41,826 nucleotides of DNA from contig JBBHKE010001542.1 of NCBI GenBank assembly GCA_037447655.1, forward strand, positions 1-41,826, given 5' to 3'. Below, one piece after another: positions 31,321 to 41,609 of the stretch. The notes beneath the pieces are model-generated. The model searched no databases. It was given only the letters and a program-made list of their open reading frames with translations, and was not told where the DNA came from. The translations under genes and the position numbers were made by a program. This DNA comes from Zygnema cylindricum (Eukaryota; Streptophyta; Zygnematophyceae; Zygnematales; Zygnemataceae). Each line of letters opens with the position of its first letter. Position 1 is the stretch's first letter.

Positions 31321-31534
31321 CACCGCCAATCGCTATTAGCGTTGTGTACGCTAATCCCGTCCCGATTTTTATTTTTTATTCTCAAATAGAATTATCCACA
31401 CTATTTAAAAAAATCCTAATTCCTAATTAGAGTAATCGATTTCTTCGAAAAATTTCAAATTCCCAATTAGCGTAAACCACGCTAATTATTCGTATACGCT
31501 AAAGAAATTTCTACGCTAATAGCGATTGGCGGTG
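31321..31534. mobile_element. Family A MITE, copy 1
   Basis: 214 bp. CACCGCCAATCGCTATTAGC at the left end is matched by its exact complement at the right end (TACGCTAATAGCGATTGGCG, then GTG). It is flanked by TA at 31319-31320 and 31535-31536. Additional GCGTA-type internal inverted blocks are present. It is non-coding. Confidence 0.93.
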
Positions 31535-31759
31535 TATCGTATTGTATTTTTAGACCGTTATCAATAACTTTACCGTACTGTATTTTTGCATCGCTCCATA
31601 AAACTTAACGTTTCGAATGTCCTTAGCGAGGCAATTTTTAGTTTGTATTTCATTTCAACAGATTAAAATCAATAAGCCCACTCTACTACATGTATAATTT
31701 TACCGTGCACGCTCTAAAACTTTGGAGTTGAGCCGGTAAGAAAACGACAAACCAATTGA

Positions 31760-32770
31760 TAGCCTGTTCCCACCGGAAGATTTTTCACTTCCGCAACAGA
31801 AGGGCGTTCGAATAATGTACGGCTTTCTGAGCACCGACTTTTTTGTTTTCGGAAAATTTCGGACAACCGTACAAACTAACTTCCTCAAAATATTGGGGGA
31901 TATTGAAGTCGGGTTAAAGTACACCGCCAATCGTTATTAGCGTGTAGGTTTCTTTAGCGTATACAACCAATTACAGTGGTGTACGCTATTTAAGAATTTG
32001 GAAATTTTGGAAAAAATCATACATTCTAATTGTTTGATTATGGTAATTTGGATCTTTGAAAAAAAAAATGTCGGTCGCAAACATGCTTACACTAATATAG
32101 GTCTCCGTACAAAATCTGACAAATCGTACACAAATCGTACATTCACACGGTCGAAACGCGGCTGTCGGACGAATATGTGCGAACGGGATTTTTTACGACC
32201 TGGTTTTTTTTCCTTTTTAGAACGCACATTTTCATGCGTCCGCGGATACCAAAACTAATTTATTGTACTTTATAACTTAAAAGGGTACATTTACGTACGG
32301 TATGACACTGACCGTGCACCAATCTATTTAAGAGACAACGTATTGAAAATAACCCTAAATAGAAAAAAGAAAAAAAAAGAATGAACTACACTAATGGAGA
32401 ATAAAAAAAAAAAAAGGGAAGGAATTACTGTACACAACGCTAATAACGATTGGCGGTGTAGCGTATTTCTGTGAAACAGACCAACGGTAACCCGAAAAGC
32501 TGACGTAGCAAAAACAACATCAGAACGGCAATTTGGTTGTTTTCGCGCGTATTAGTAAGTACGAGTAAGTTTGAAAACCTGCAGGTTTCTTTTCGCACCT
32601 ATGTTTCATGACGTCGTTGCGTATGACGTGTCACAGAACACCTTCAATTGGAGTTACGTGCCAAAATTTCGGTGTGAACAAGACCCGTTTTCCGATGAGT
32701 TCTTGGAAAATCATTAAAAATCTTTTTCGAATGGGCAAAAAGTTTCAAATGCTCTGGTGGGAACAGGCTA
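31760..32770 (+). mobile_element. Family D element, copy 1 (interrupted by a family A MITE)
   Basis: Ends TAGCCTGTTCCCACC and GGTGGGAACAGGCTA are perfect 15 bp inverted repeats. It is flanked by TGA at 31757-31759 and 32771-32773. Without its 537 bp insert and TA it is 472 bp and aligns along its length, inverted, with 38785-39253. It is non-coding. A 3 bp duplication would fit PIF/Harbinger or CACTA types, but TIRs beginning TAGCCT are typical of neither. Confidence 0.88.
31922..32458. mobile_element. Family A MITE, copy 2, nested in family D
   Basis: CACCGCCAATCGTTATTAGC and its complement form the ends. TA flanks are at 31920-31921 and 32459-32460. The inverted family D copy at 39.1 kb lacks this insert at the matching place (GTAAAAATATCGTATTTC), so it post-dates D copy 1. 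Its middle shares blocks with family B (CAAAATCTGACAAATCGTAC). Confidence 0.93.
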
Positions 32771-33185
32771 TGAGACAAATTTGAAATTTGTTAAGATGTC
32801 GTTAAAAAAGTACGTTAAAGTACATGATTAGAGAGACATTGACCGTACGGACGTACTTTTTCACGTTCCGCACACATCTACACGTGATAGGGTACACAAA
32901 TCTAGCAAAACTATCGCAAAGGTAAAAGAGCGTGCAAAGCATGACCGTACAAGTGACACGCTACGATATTTCGTACATAGGATTTGAACCGTACATCTCT
33001 CAAGATTTTTCCATTTTCATTTTCTTGCTTTGTGCTCTATAAATAAATCTACATAAAAATTATAGACCGTTGGTCGTCCGTTTGAAAACCTTTAAATAGG
33101 CAGACCTTATGTTAGTCTGCACCCGTAAACGGCGTGTCCCCCGGCCGACGTCACCAAACGGGTCAGATGTTGCGTCACGGACGCC
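32771..33185. other. Short non-coding spacer
   Basis: Nothing recognised. GTACG-containing words are frequent, and a CGGCCGAC-TCACC block near 33140 recurs near 33400. Confidence 0.4.
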
Positions 33186-33840
33186 TAGAATAGTACAATC
33201 GTACTTAAACGATTCGATAAAAAGGACACGGTCCATGCGCGTGTAATGGGCACGATCGAGGGGCATGAGAAACGGGCACGGTCAAGAGTTACAATCAACT
33301 GGTACGATCAACGGGTACGATCAACGGGCACGATAAATAGGATACGGTCCATGCCCGTGCAACGGGCATTGATTTGGCGTCAACAAAGGGTTAACTTTGT
33401 CCCTCGGCCGACCTCACCGATCAGGTAACTTTCAAGGTACCCCCTCGGCAATCGTTTATTACCGTTTGATCGTGGATGCACGATCCTGTCAATGAATAGA
33501 GACAAACCCGCCACCTGTAATGAGTCTTCAGCCGCCTATCCTTTGTTCGTGACCGTCCGATCATAGAATGCTGGCAGTTCAAAAAATAACCGTCCTTTTC
33601 AAGAAGTACGATTTCGTGTCGTTAATTCTTTGCTCACTTTACCGTCAATCGCTGTGAAATGTTGGGTCGCGTCTACAAATGTACATACGGATATCTTCAA
33701 TAGTACAATAGTACTGTACTTACACTGTTTGATAAACAGTAAACGGTCCATGCGCGTGTAACGAGCATGCTAATTGATAAACGGACATGATAAAACAGGA
33801 CACAGTGCATGCCCGTGTAATGGGCGTTGATTCACTAGTC
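33130..33840. repeat. Diverged direct-repeat block with GGTCCATGC/GTGTAATGGGC motifs
   Basis: CGGTCCATGCGCGTGTAA-type motifs occur near 33228, 33344, 33745 and 33806. CGGCCGAC-TCACC occurs near 33140 and 33405, and AATAGTACAAT near 33188 and 33700. Unit order suggests decayed tandem or segmental duplication. No coding capacity is seen. Confidence 0.65.
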
Positions 33841-33960
33841 GTCTATAAAATGGTAAAGGTCTATCAGAGAAAAATCTCAATAACCGGACCATTCGTACAC
33901 CGCCGTACATAAACACTTCGGGGCTACTGCTTAAAATTTCAAAGAAAAAACTAATAATAG

Positions 33961-34020
33961 TCGCGGGCGACCCGATGCTTTGCCCTTTGGTTGCCAAAGG
34001 CCTTTCGTTTTTGTACACGC
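33961..34020 (+). repeat. 60 bp direct repeat, unit 1 (partner 35219-35278)
   Basis: GCTTTGCCCTTTGGTTGCCA and the following GGCCT-TCGTTTTTGTACA are shared with the partner 1.26 kb to the right. Confidence 0.85.
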
Positions 34021-34409
34021 GGACTAACAAGAGCGTCACAATTCGTCGTAGGAGTTACATGTACTCCACGTTTCAATCCGTTTCCGGTAGTGTACGGATA
34101 TTGAAAACACAACAGCGTTGCGTGATATGATGGATCTTAAGCGCAAAAAATCAAAGTACAATACAATACGTCACTGTACTCTACGGTATCGTTAACACGA
34201 CATTTTGGCATGAATTTAACACGAATTTGTTTGAACGTGAATCACCCTTAACGTAAACTTACGTCAACATAAACGTCGCTATGTGATTAATATTGTCGTA
34301 CAATTAAGTCCCAATGTCTCAAATCCGCCTATACCAAACCATCCTTGACGTCGTAGACCGCTGGTCAACTATCGCGATCACTTTGTCGTCGTCGCTGTAC
34401 TGAACAGTT

Positions 34410-35025
34410 TACCGCGAATTGTAATTAGAGTAAATTACTCTAATTCGTTCGCTCGAAATTTTGACTATATCACATAAAATAGAGTAGTCGATTCTAATTT
34501 TTTCATTATTCTAATTAAGGTGAGGTTTAATTAGCGTAAAAAATTATAATATAGATTATTTTTAAATAGTGTGGAGTACGGACGACGTTTGACCGTGCAA
34601 AATTTTACTTTTATAAGTAAAAAGGTACAAATAATGATTTAATAGAATCGCGCTCGCACATGAAATCGCACTAAACAAAAAAATCAATCACATCAAAAAA
34701 ATCCGTTCACATAACTCTGGTCCGTCGACAGCATTGTCGTCAGTGTGAACATTAACTGACATTCAATGGGACAAATAGTAATGCCGTCATAATGACGTCA
34801 ATACTATACGGACTGACACATTTTGTACGTCTACGTAATTAAGTGTTCATAATTGTCACGCAAAAAATTATCGCCGACATAACCTAATGTAGAATGCTTA
34901 AATAAATTAGAGTAAAGTTCATAGTTGAAAAAGCTCTATCACATAAATTAGTGTTAATTACTCTAATTGTTTTTTTTGGTTTTTGTACTCTAATTTTTTC
35001 ATTACTCTAATTACGATTCGCGGTG
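34410..35025. mobile_element. Family B MITE, copy 2
   Basis: 616 bp, inverted relative to copy 1. The left end is ACCGCGAATTGTAATTAGAG; the right end is ATTACGATTCGCGGTG followed by TA. It shares long internal blocks with copy 1 (CTATTTAAA..., GACCGTGCAAAATTTTAC, ACAAATAATGATTTAAT). The left terminal bases have mutated (TTTACC for TACACC). Confidence 0.88.
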
Positions 35026-35218
35026 TAGTATAGAGGTTTCGAACCGTCCTGTCAAGGGTACAAACTACAGAGAATCGATCGTTACCGTCGCTGCGATATC
35101 GTTTCACTTGCTTGTACAACATCAACGACATCCTCGAACTTGTCGTGGCCACCTCAATGTCGTTGGTCGCGGGTGAGCTAACGCGATCACTTTCTCGACG
35201 TCGCTGTACTGTAGTGTA

Positions 35219-35278
35219 GCGCGCGGGGGACACGGTGCTTTGCCCTTTGGTTGCCAAGGGCCTGTCGTTTTTGTACAG
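35219..35278 (+). repeat. 60 bp direct repeat, unit 2
   Basis: Partner of 33961-34020. A further shared block, CGCGATCACTTT-TCG-CGTCGCTGTACTG, lies near 34373 and again near 35183, so the duplicated segment flanks the family B MITE. Confidence 0.85.
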
Positions 35279-35279
35279 T

Positions 35280-35870
35280 ATTATAAAAAAGGCGACAGAT
35301 TTGCGATAGATTTTGTCGGTTCGTTGATAGATATTTTGTCGACCGTCAAACTTCTTGCGGCTACGATTTTTGTACGGTTGAGATTTTTAAATCCAAGGAC
35401 AAATCTGGTACGACGATATGGATATTGATTCATTTTGACCGTCGATGGGAAAATAATTTTGGCAGTTCATTCCGCAGGTACAGTATTGTACCGTTCAATA
35501 TTGTACAGTACAGTACTATGTTCCCTGCGTGCGCTGTTTCGAATTCTGAGACTGGCGATTGTGGAGTGTCTTGTCAACAGCTCCCCTTGTCTCGTCATTG
35601 GAGCGCAAATCTGGTTCTCTTCTTGTCAACCACTACATTTGTCTCCTTTTCCCTCATTCCTTCCCTCCCTCCCTTTCCCTCTCATCAATTCTAAATAATT
35701 TGAATATTCAATAGAGGAGAGGGGGGGGGAGAGGGAGAGGGAGAGGGAGGGGAGAAGTGTAGATGTTTATTTTTTGACTGGAGGGTGAGAAGGAAGCTAT
35801 CGCCATGTAAACCGTGACAGTTGGTGCCTTGGCCGCCCCCACAAGTACCCAACAGACTGTTGTACTATAC
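35280..35870. other. Non-coding spacer with CT/GA tracts
   Basis: No gene recognised. CCCTCCCT at 35655-35690 and GGGGAGAGGGAGAGG at 35718-35755 form a loose inverted pair about 70 bp apart. A GTACAGTATTGTACC cluster lies near 35480. Confidence 0.5.
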
Positions 35871-36170
35871 TAATTATAGCAACTAGTTATAACCGTTTCA
35901 ATACATTGATTATAACGGTTATATTTAGCTGTTATACTACATTTTTTAGTACAGCTAGTTATAATTGTTTCATTATTACTAATTATAACAGTTATATCTA
36001 ACTGTTACATCATATTTATTATAACAGGTAGATAAATATGCAGCTATATCTACCTATTATACTTTATAAATTATAACAGCTATAACTAACTGTTGTATTA
36101 TACTAAATAATACAGCTTATTATAACTGTTATATTTTATTTATTATGACAGTTGTTATATGTAGCTTTTA
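35860..36170. repeat. Palindromic TATAACNGTTATA repeat field
   Basis: At least ten copies of TTATAAC(A/G/C)GTTATA-like and TAACTGTTATA-like words in both orientations. It is bounded on the right by an orphan family B end. Confidence 0.7.
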
Positions 36171-36197
36171 TTTACTCTAATTAGGTTTCGCGGTGTA
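36170..36197. mobile_element. Orphan terminal end of a family B MITE
   Basis: TACTCTAATTAGGTTTCGCG then GTGTA matches the right end of family B. No opposite end could be found to the left. Confidence 0.6.
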
Positions 36198-36319
36198 AAG
36201 TAATGCAAATTCCCTTTGAAATATGTTTCGATTGGACTAAAAACAAAAAAAATGAGTCTAGTACTTTAAACGCATATGTTATTTAGTCTTTACAATAACG
36301 ACAAATTGACCCGCGTGGG

Positions 36320-37085
36320 TAAAACATTTATCGCGATAACACCAGTACCGATAGTTATCGGTTATCGGTTATCGAACGATCATTGGTCCCGATATATCGG
36401 TCCGAGACCAACAAATTCCATATCCGCGATAACTTACAAAAATATAGTATGCATGCAATAGTACTTATAATGTCTTGTATTATATTATTGACTTTATATA
36501 ACATGATATGCCACGTGTAAGAATTTGTTCTGTACGTTGTTTAACTGAAATTTATTACGGATATCGCGGCACATAAACGTTGACGAATTTAAAATAATAG
36601 TTTATAGTTGTAAAGTTTTAGTACCAAAAAGAAAAAATATAAATTACATTGTAAATTTGTAAAATCAAACTTTTTGGAAAGCCAGACGAACAAATCTCTC
36701 ATATTGTCGCCATTAAGTGCCATTTATAAAATAAATAACAGTAAAAAGGACATTCTGGAAGGGGTACCCAAGTAAAACCCCCTCAAATTAGAAATAATGA
36801 AGGAAATATCGCGATTAATTTCTGAAATCATGGGGAAGGGGGTCCGCAGCGCGTCCTATGAATAACACGTACAGCTGAGTGTACTGGACGTACATGTATC
36901 GATACTGTCTGTATAGATATCGCCGATAGTTATCGATATTGGTGTTATCGCCGATAATAACTAATAAATATCGGGTATTTATCGGTGATAACACCGACAA
37001 CGATGTATCGTACCAATATATCGATTATCGGCTACCCGAAAAAAAGGCTCATATCGGTTATCGGCAAATCCTTACCGATACACAA
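36320..37085. repeat. TATCGG-rich field in two clusters
   Basis: Clusters at 36320-36420 and 36905-37085 are built of ATCGGTTATCGG, CGATAAC and ATATCG words in both orientations. The 480 bp between them lacks them. This looks like subterminal repeats at both ends of one hAT-like or Helitron-like non-autonomous element, but terminal sequences and duplication are not certain. Confidence 0.5.
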
Positions 37086-37089
37086 CGCT

Positions 37090-38530
37090 ATAATTTTTTT
37101 TTCGTCGTACAATTTTCTAGGGTAGATTTTCGTATGTTTTGCCCTGAAACTGTACGATTCTCCCTCAACATGAGGACAAATTTGTTCAAATGTAATTACT
37201 GATTACCCTCTCAGTATTACAATAATGTCGTTTTCCATTTTGTCCATTTTTTAAACAAAATAATAATATCATAATAATACATTGACCGTCAGTCTTAATC
37301 TTTTAGGGTGTTTTTAGGGTTTTTAAGGGTTTTATGGTTTTTTATGGGTTTAATACATAGGCAAAAGCCAAAAATGCTGTCGATGTCACTTCATTTACCG
37401 TGTATTCCTCCATCCGTACATCCCACTTGTGTTCGTACAATCTTATGTGTACGATATGATTGCTAACTTCCAGTTTAGGTCGTATCACCAACTTGTGAGC
37501 CTGGTCCGTACATCAAACCAAATACTTCCAATGGCTCCACTTACTGGATAACCGTACTTAACAAGGGTATCCGTACATTTTTTATGTATGCGATTATCAA
37601 CTGCCCCATAAGTGCGTATGGCCATTTCCCTTTATGGTCATAGTTGTAATTTTGTAAATAGACAAGATATGGTCAGAATTTTATCCCGCCCATGTATGTA
37701 CGGACAAATTATGTTAAAAATTAAAAACATTCTTAGGGTATGTCCCTATGTACTTAAAACTTAGCCAACTTACTTTGTTTTTTAGCGTAGATCCGGCGGA
37801 CCCGAATTTCAAGTGTCCCTATGTCTATAAGGACGAAATTGTAACTTACGCTTGTGACGACTGTATACGTCGACAGTACCTGTGACGGTTGTCAACGCCT
37901 ATATTATGGGTGGCACGTTATTTTTTGGAACTGATTGTGACTTCGTATATCTTACCGTGACATTGTAGACGTACAGCCTTCCAGCCTGTGCCATTTCACG
38001 GTTGACGAAGATGCGCTTTGCCTTTGCGACTCCTGTCCGATCGACGTGAAATGGCATCGGAATTTGAAGACCGCTGCAAAAAAAAATCCGTACTAGACGA
38101 AAACGGACCAAATCAAACAAATTGTGTACTTTTCTTTGTCGTATTGGACTGCAAACGGACAAAACATAGCAAACTCTGTACTTTTCTTTGTCCTTGGAAA
38201 TTGTATGAAAGTTTTAAAAAATTACGACACGTGCGACTATATGATCCTATTTGTTTTTCGAAAATACCTAGTTTTAAAACACATGGCGCATGTGGTTTAA
38301 ACGTAAGGTTGAAGATGACGTTTTTTGTTGTGGAAGTGGGTCGAAAAACACAAGATGACAAATTTTCGTACATCCTAAGCTCGAGGATTACGCAAAATGT
38401 ACTCCACAAATTTGCGACTCCTTCGTACGTTTGCAACTTACGCAGTACGGTGCAAAGTTTTAGAGGAAAACGACAAAAAAATCCCTTACTTATGCACATG
38501 GGGATATACCCTTAGATTTTGCAAATATGC
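37090..38530. other. Non-coding spacer
   Basis: A degenerate TTTTAGGG/TTTTAAGGG run lies at 37303-37355. A 15 bp direct repeat GTACTTTTCTTTGTC occurs at 38126 and 38178. The longest ORF (165 codons, plus, 38018-38515) overlaps an antisense ORF of similar length and has no motif. Confidence 0.5.
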
Positions 38531-38535
38531 CCTCC

Positions 38536-39308
38536 ACTGGTAACTGTTGTGGCTTTGACGTGAAAGGATTCGGCAGAATTGCTGTTCACACATGTGGAAA
38601 CCCGAATCTTTGTTCGCGGCACTCGATGTTGCGACTGTGACTATGAGAAACGGACAAAAGTTGTCCGTACCTTGTGGACCCATTTGCCGCACCGGTAACT
38701 GTTGTGGCTCTGACGAGAAATGATTCGGCAGAATTGATGTTCACACGTGTGGAAACCCGAATCTTTGTTCGCGGCACTGTCTGTTAGCCTATACCCACCG
38801 TAGCATTTGTAACTTTTTGCCCATTCCGATGATTTTCCGAAAAGTTATCGGAAAACGGGTCTTGTTCACACCAAAATTTTGGGACGTAACTCCGATTGAA
38901 GGTGTCACGTGACACGTCACACGCTTCGACGTCATAAAACATAGGCGCGAAAACAAACCTGCACAATTTCAAACTTTTAGGGTTTAGCTCGGACTATTTT
39001 TTCGCGCGGGAACAACGAAATAGCCGTTCGAATGCTGTGTTTCCTTAGTCAGCTTTTCGGGTTACAGTTGGTCTGATTCACAGAAATACGATATTTTTAC
39101 CCTACTTCTACATTGCGCAATATTTTGAGCAAGGTCATTTGTACGGCTTTCCGAGAACTTCCGAAATCTACAAAGTCGGTGCTCGGAAAGCCGTACATTA
39201 TTCGAACGTCCGTCTGTTGCGGAAGTGTTTTTTTTTTCGGTGAGAATAGGCTATGTGACTAGGAGAAACGGACAAAAGTTGTCTGTACCTTTTGGACACA
39301 TTTGCCGT
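38536..39308. repeat. Two tandem units of about 155 bp, second unit split by a family D element
   Basis: Unit 1 is 38536-38690. Unit 2 is 38691-38784 plus 39254-39308. Shared blocks are GGTAACTGTTGTGGCT, GGAAACCCGAATCTTTGTTC and GAGAAACGGACAAAAGTTGT. Confidence 0.9.
38785..39253 (-). mobile_element. Family D element, copy 2 (uninterrupted)
   Basis: 469 bp, starting TAGCCTATACCCACCG and ending CGGTGAGAATAGGCTA, flanked by TGT at 38782-38784 and 39254-39256. Unit 1 of the host tandem repeat has a single TGT at this place (GACTGTGACTATG), which proves the 3 bp duplication. An internal perfect 15 bp inverted repeat, GTACGGCTTTCCGAG, lies at 39141-39155 with its complement at 39182-39196. It is inverted relative to copy 1. 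Confidence 0.92.
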
Positions 39309-39393
39309 TACAAATCAAAAATTGATTTGGCGACCATTTGTGGACCACACGTGGACAAAAATATTTCAATGACTGGATAACTACAGTACAGTA

Positions 39394-39896
39394 CACCCTG
39401 AATCACTATTAGTGTTTAATGTTTTTTTTTGTCCCTTAAAACATCTTTTCTCCGTACACATTTTTCCGATTGTAGACCTGATGGTTGCGATGGAAATGTA
39501 AGATTCTCGGCTTCCGAATGGCGATACAAAACTGAAAATCGGACAAGCGTGTACGCAGAAAAGATGTTTTGGGCATTGTTCAAAAGTAGGCGTTTTAAGG
39601 TAAGCCTTTGGTAGGCGCAAATTGTGTTATTGGCTTTTCATGTGATCTTCTTAGATCGCTGCTTTGATCGCTACTTTGATCAGCGACCCTCCGATGACGT
39701 TTAATTCTCTATCAAACGATGGGCAACTCAACCGTGTTCCTTTTTTTTCATTTTGCGACCCATACAATGTGAGTATTAAAGTCATATTGTATGTTTTGCG
39801 TACAATAGGCATATTGTATTGGCCTACTTTCACCTATTGTTGAACTATATTTTTGGGTGAAGGAAAAATTATTAACCCTAATAGTGATTGAAGGTT
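39394..39896. mobile_element. Family C MITE, copy 3
   Basis: 503 bp. Left end ACCCTGAATCACTATTAGTG with TTAAAACATCTTTTCTCC further in; the right arm has AACCCTAATAGTGATTGAAG. The inner arm GCAGAAAAGATGTTTTGGGC lies near 39555, so sequence up to the right end has been gained after the arm. Flanking TA is at 39392-39393 and 39897-39898. Confidence 0.75.
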
Positions 39897-39984
39897 TAGT
39901 GTACTCTGTGAATCGGCTATTCGTGTAAAGATATTATTAGAGTAAAGACACAAATAATGTTATTAGTGTTAAAAAGTGTATTTT

Positions 39985-40212
39985 ATATTCTGGTTTTTTG
40001 TTCATAGTCTCATTGCACTCCTCATACTTGTCATAGTCATTGAGGAATGACAAGCAGCCATGGCTAGCTCAGGAAGACATAGAAGACAAGATGAGAAAGA
40101 AGAGGGACAGCCCTCTGCAAAAAGATAGGCCGTCAAATGTGGGATTTGAACCAATGACCTTCGTATGACCACCGTACACATTAGTCGTCCACCTTATCCG
40201 GTAGGTCTTGTA
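39985..40212 (-). mobile_element. tRNA-derived SINE, copy C
   Basis: On the minus strand the head has an A-box-like ACCGGATAAGGTGG near 40200 and a canonical B box GGTTCAAATCC at 40141-40151. The body contains TAGCCATGGCTGCTTG, TCAATGACTATGACAAGTAT and GAGG, matching copies A and B. The tail has diverged. The tRNA-like head could be mistaken for a tRNA gene, but the spacing and the conserved body argue for a SINE. Confidence 0.72.
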
Positions 40213-40565
40213 GAAGGCGATATGCATATATGGTACGATATTTATTTAAAAAAAATCCACGCCATATAGTTCATTTAACTACTTAGGGATAGACTGAACA
40301 TAGATATGTACCGGGCCGCACGAAATCCGGACCGCACGAAAATTACAAAAAGAAATTTAATTTCGACTGGCGAAATCAAATGTCCAGATAAAATCGAACA
40401 ACTCACAAATGAGCCAAAACCCCGGAGTGGAATTTTTGGCGGTTTGCGCGCCAATGTCGGCGGATGATACATGGCAAGAAATGATAGGACAGTGGGGATT
40501 ATGAGGGGAGCAATTACAGCTAGGAACTGACACGCGTCAGCGGATCGGCCATGCTGTACTATGGT
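40213..40565. other. Non-coding spacer
   Basis: No gene recognised. It separates SINE copy C from repeat R1 copy 3. Confidence 0.4.
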
Positions 40566-40941
40566 TGTACAAGAAGTATAGCGGTACCTGTACCTTTTTG
40601 TACTTTACAGTCTTTTATGTGGCTAGAGTACACTAGTAGTAAGCTCAAAGAGGTAGCTTAAGACTTAGAAAAAATTAGGAATTCGTCTCTCTCCCAGAAT
40701 GCACTTATATTTATTGGCCAACTTTGGTCAGCCATAACTTAATGCTCAGGTGAGCGATTTCACTGATTCTTTTGCTACAGACTCACGGGAGTCCAAGCTA
40801 CACAAAAATGTAATTAGTCAGGTTTTTTTCTACCAGGGTGGCACTCTTTCATTGCCAAAGTCAATAGTGCAAATAATATCCTAGAGGCTTCATATAAGCT
40901 GGACATTCTATGGACCAATGGAGGTCACAAAGTTACACGTT
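40566..40941 (+). repeat. LTR/leader-like dispersed repeat R1, copy 3
   Basis: Starts TGTACAAGAAGTA and contains TACCTTTTTGTACTT, CATAACTTAATGCTCAGG, TGATTCTTTTGC, ATCCTAGAGGCTTC and CAATGGAGGTC. It is followed immediately by a copia gag start, which is the best clue that R1 is a copia LTR and leader. Confidence 0.72.
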
Positions 40942-41603
40942 ATGGCCCCACCCTCTAGGGTGCCCATTTTCAATGGAACATGGTTCATTTAATGGGAAAC
41001 CATGATGAGGGGTGAATTGTTTGAAAAACGGCTATAGGGCATTGTGAGTGATCGTGTGCGTATGCCATCTGCAAAATTGGGAGTTCGACTAGGTTTGGAG
41101 GATCTCAGTTCACAAGAGGATCTGCGGGGGCAAAGGTGGTAGAGGATGTTGGAAAAAGCATCGTGTCGGACACGAGAACGAGAAGGGGAAGGAGAATCTA
41201 ACAACTTTAGCTATTGGATCAGTTCCGGTGGCAGATTTTTAGAAAACCGAGGCAAATGGTACCAAAATCTAAGATTTCAACAACACAGTGACGACTCATT
41301 TTATTCTTGGGCGTCTCACCCGTGCAGTGGCTACACCTCATCTTCATGAAGACATGGCGGACGAGTTGTGGGAGGCTCTTGTTAACATTTACAAGAGTGG
41401 TATGATTTAGCAACAGAAGCCAGCAGATCAAAAGGTTCCGACATATGTGTACAAAAGAGGAAAGATGTTAGATTTTTGTAATGACTTGGCCGGGTTATTT
41501 ATACAGTTAGAGAGTGTAGGGAAAAGGGAGACCGAGAAAGAGAAGGTGAATACTCTATTGATGAAACTCCTAGATGATGTTGAAAACATTGTTAATGTTG
41601 GAA
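40942..41603 (+). pseudogene. Copia gag pseudogene linked to repeat R1
   Basis: The start MAPPSRVPIFNGTWF at 40942 matches copia gag N-termini. Later frames give GRLTRAVATPHLHEDMADEL, then LWEALVNIYKSG and KMLDFCNDLAGLFIQLESVG, ending LLMKLLDDVE near 41585 (UBN2-type core). In-frame TAA and TAG stops occur near 40990, 41030, 41140 and 41407, with at least one frameshift near 41300. The similarity stops where the SINE at 41610 begins, so the SINE probably inserted into or next to it. Confidence 0.8.
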
Positions 41604-41609
41604 TAAGTA

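Noticed and set aside
33896-33910. Family A MITE end TACACCGCC
   Set aside because: The match stops after nine bases and no opposite end is found.
37303-37355. Interstitial telomere repeat (TTTAGGG)n
   Set aside because: Only a few imperfect TTTTAGGG/TTTTAAGGG words with no regular 7 bp period.
38018-38515. 165-codon plus-strand ORF
   Set aside because: No motif, overlapped by a 128-codon antisense ORF, and located in repeat-rich spacer.
40130-40212. Possible tRNA gene on the minus strand
   Set aside because: The B box is good, but the cloverleaf is not convincing and a conserved SINE body follows.
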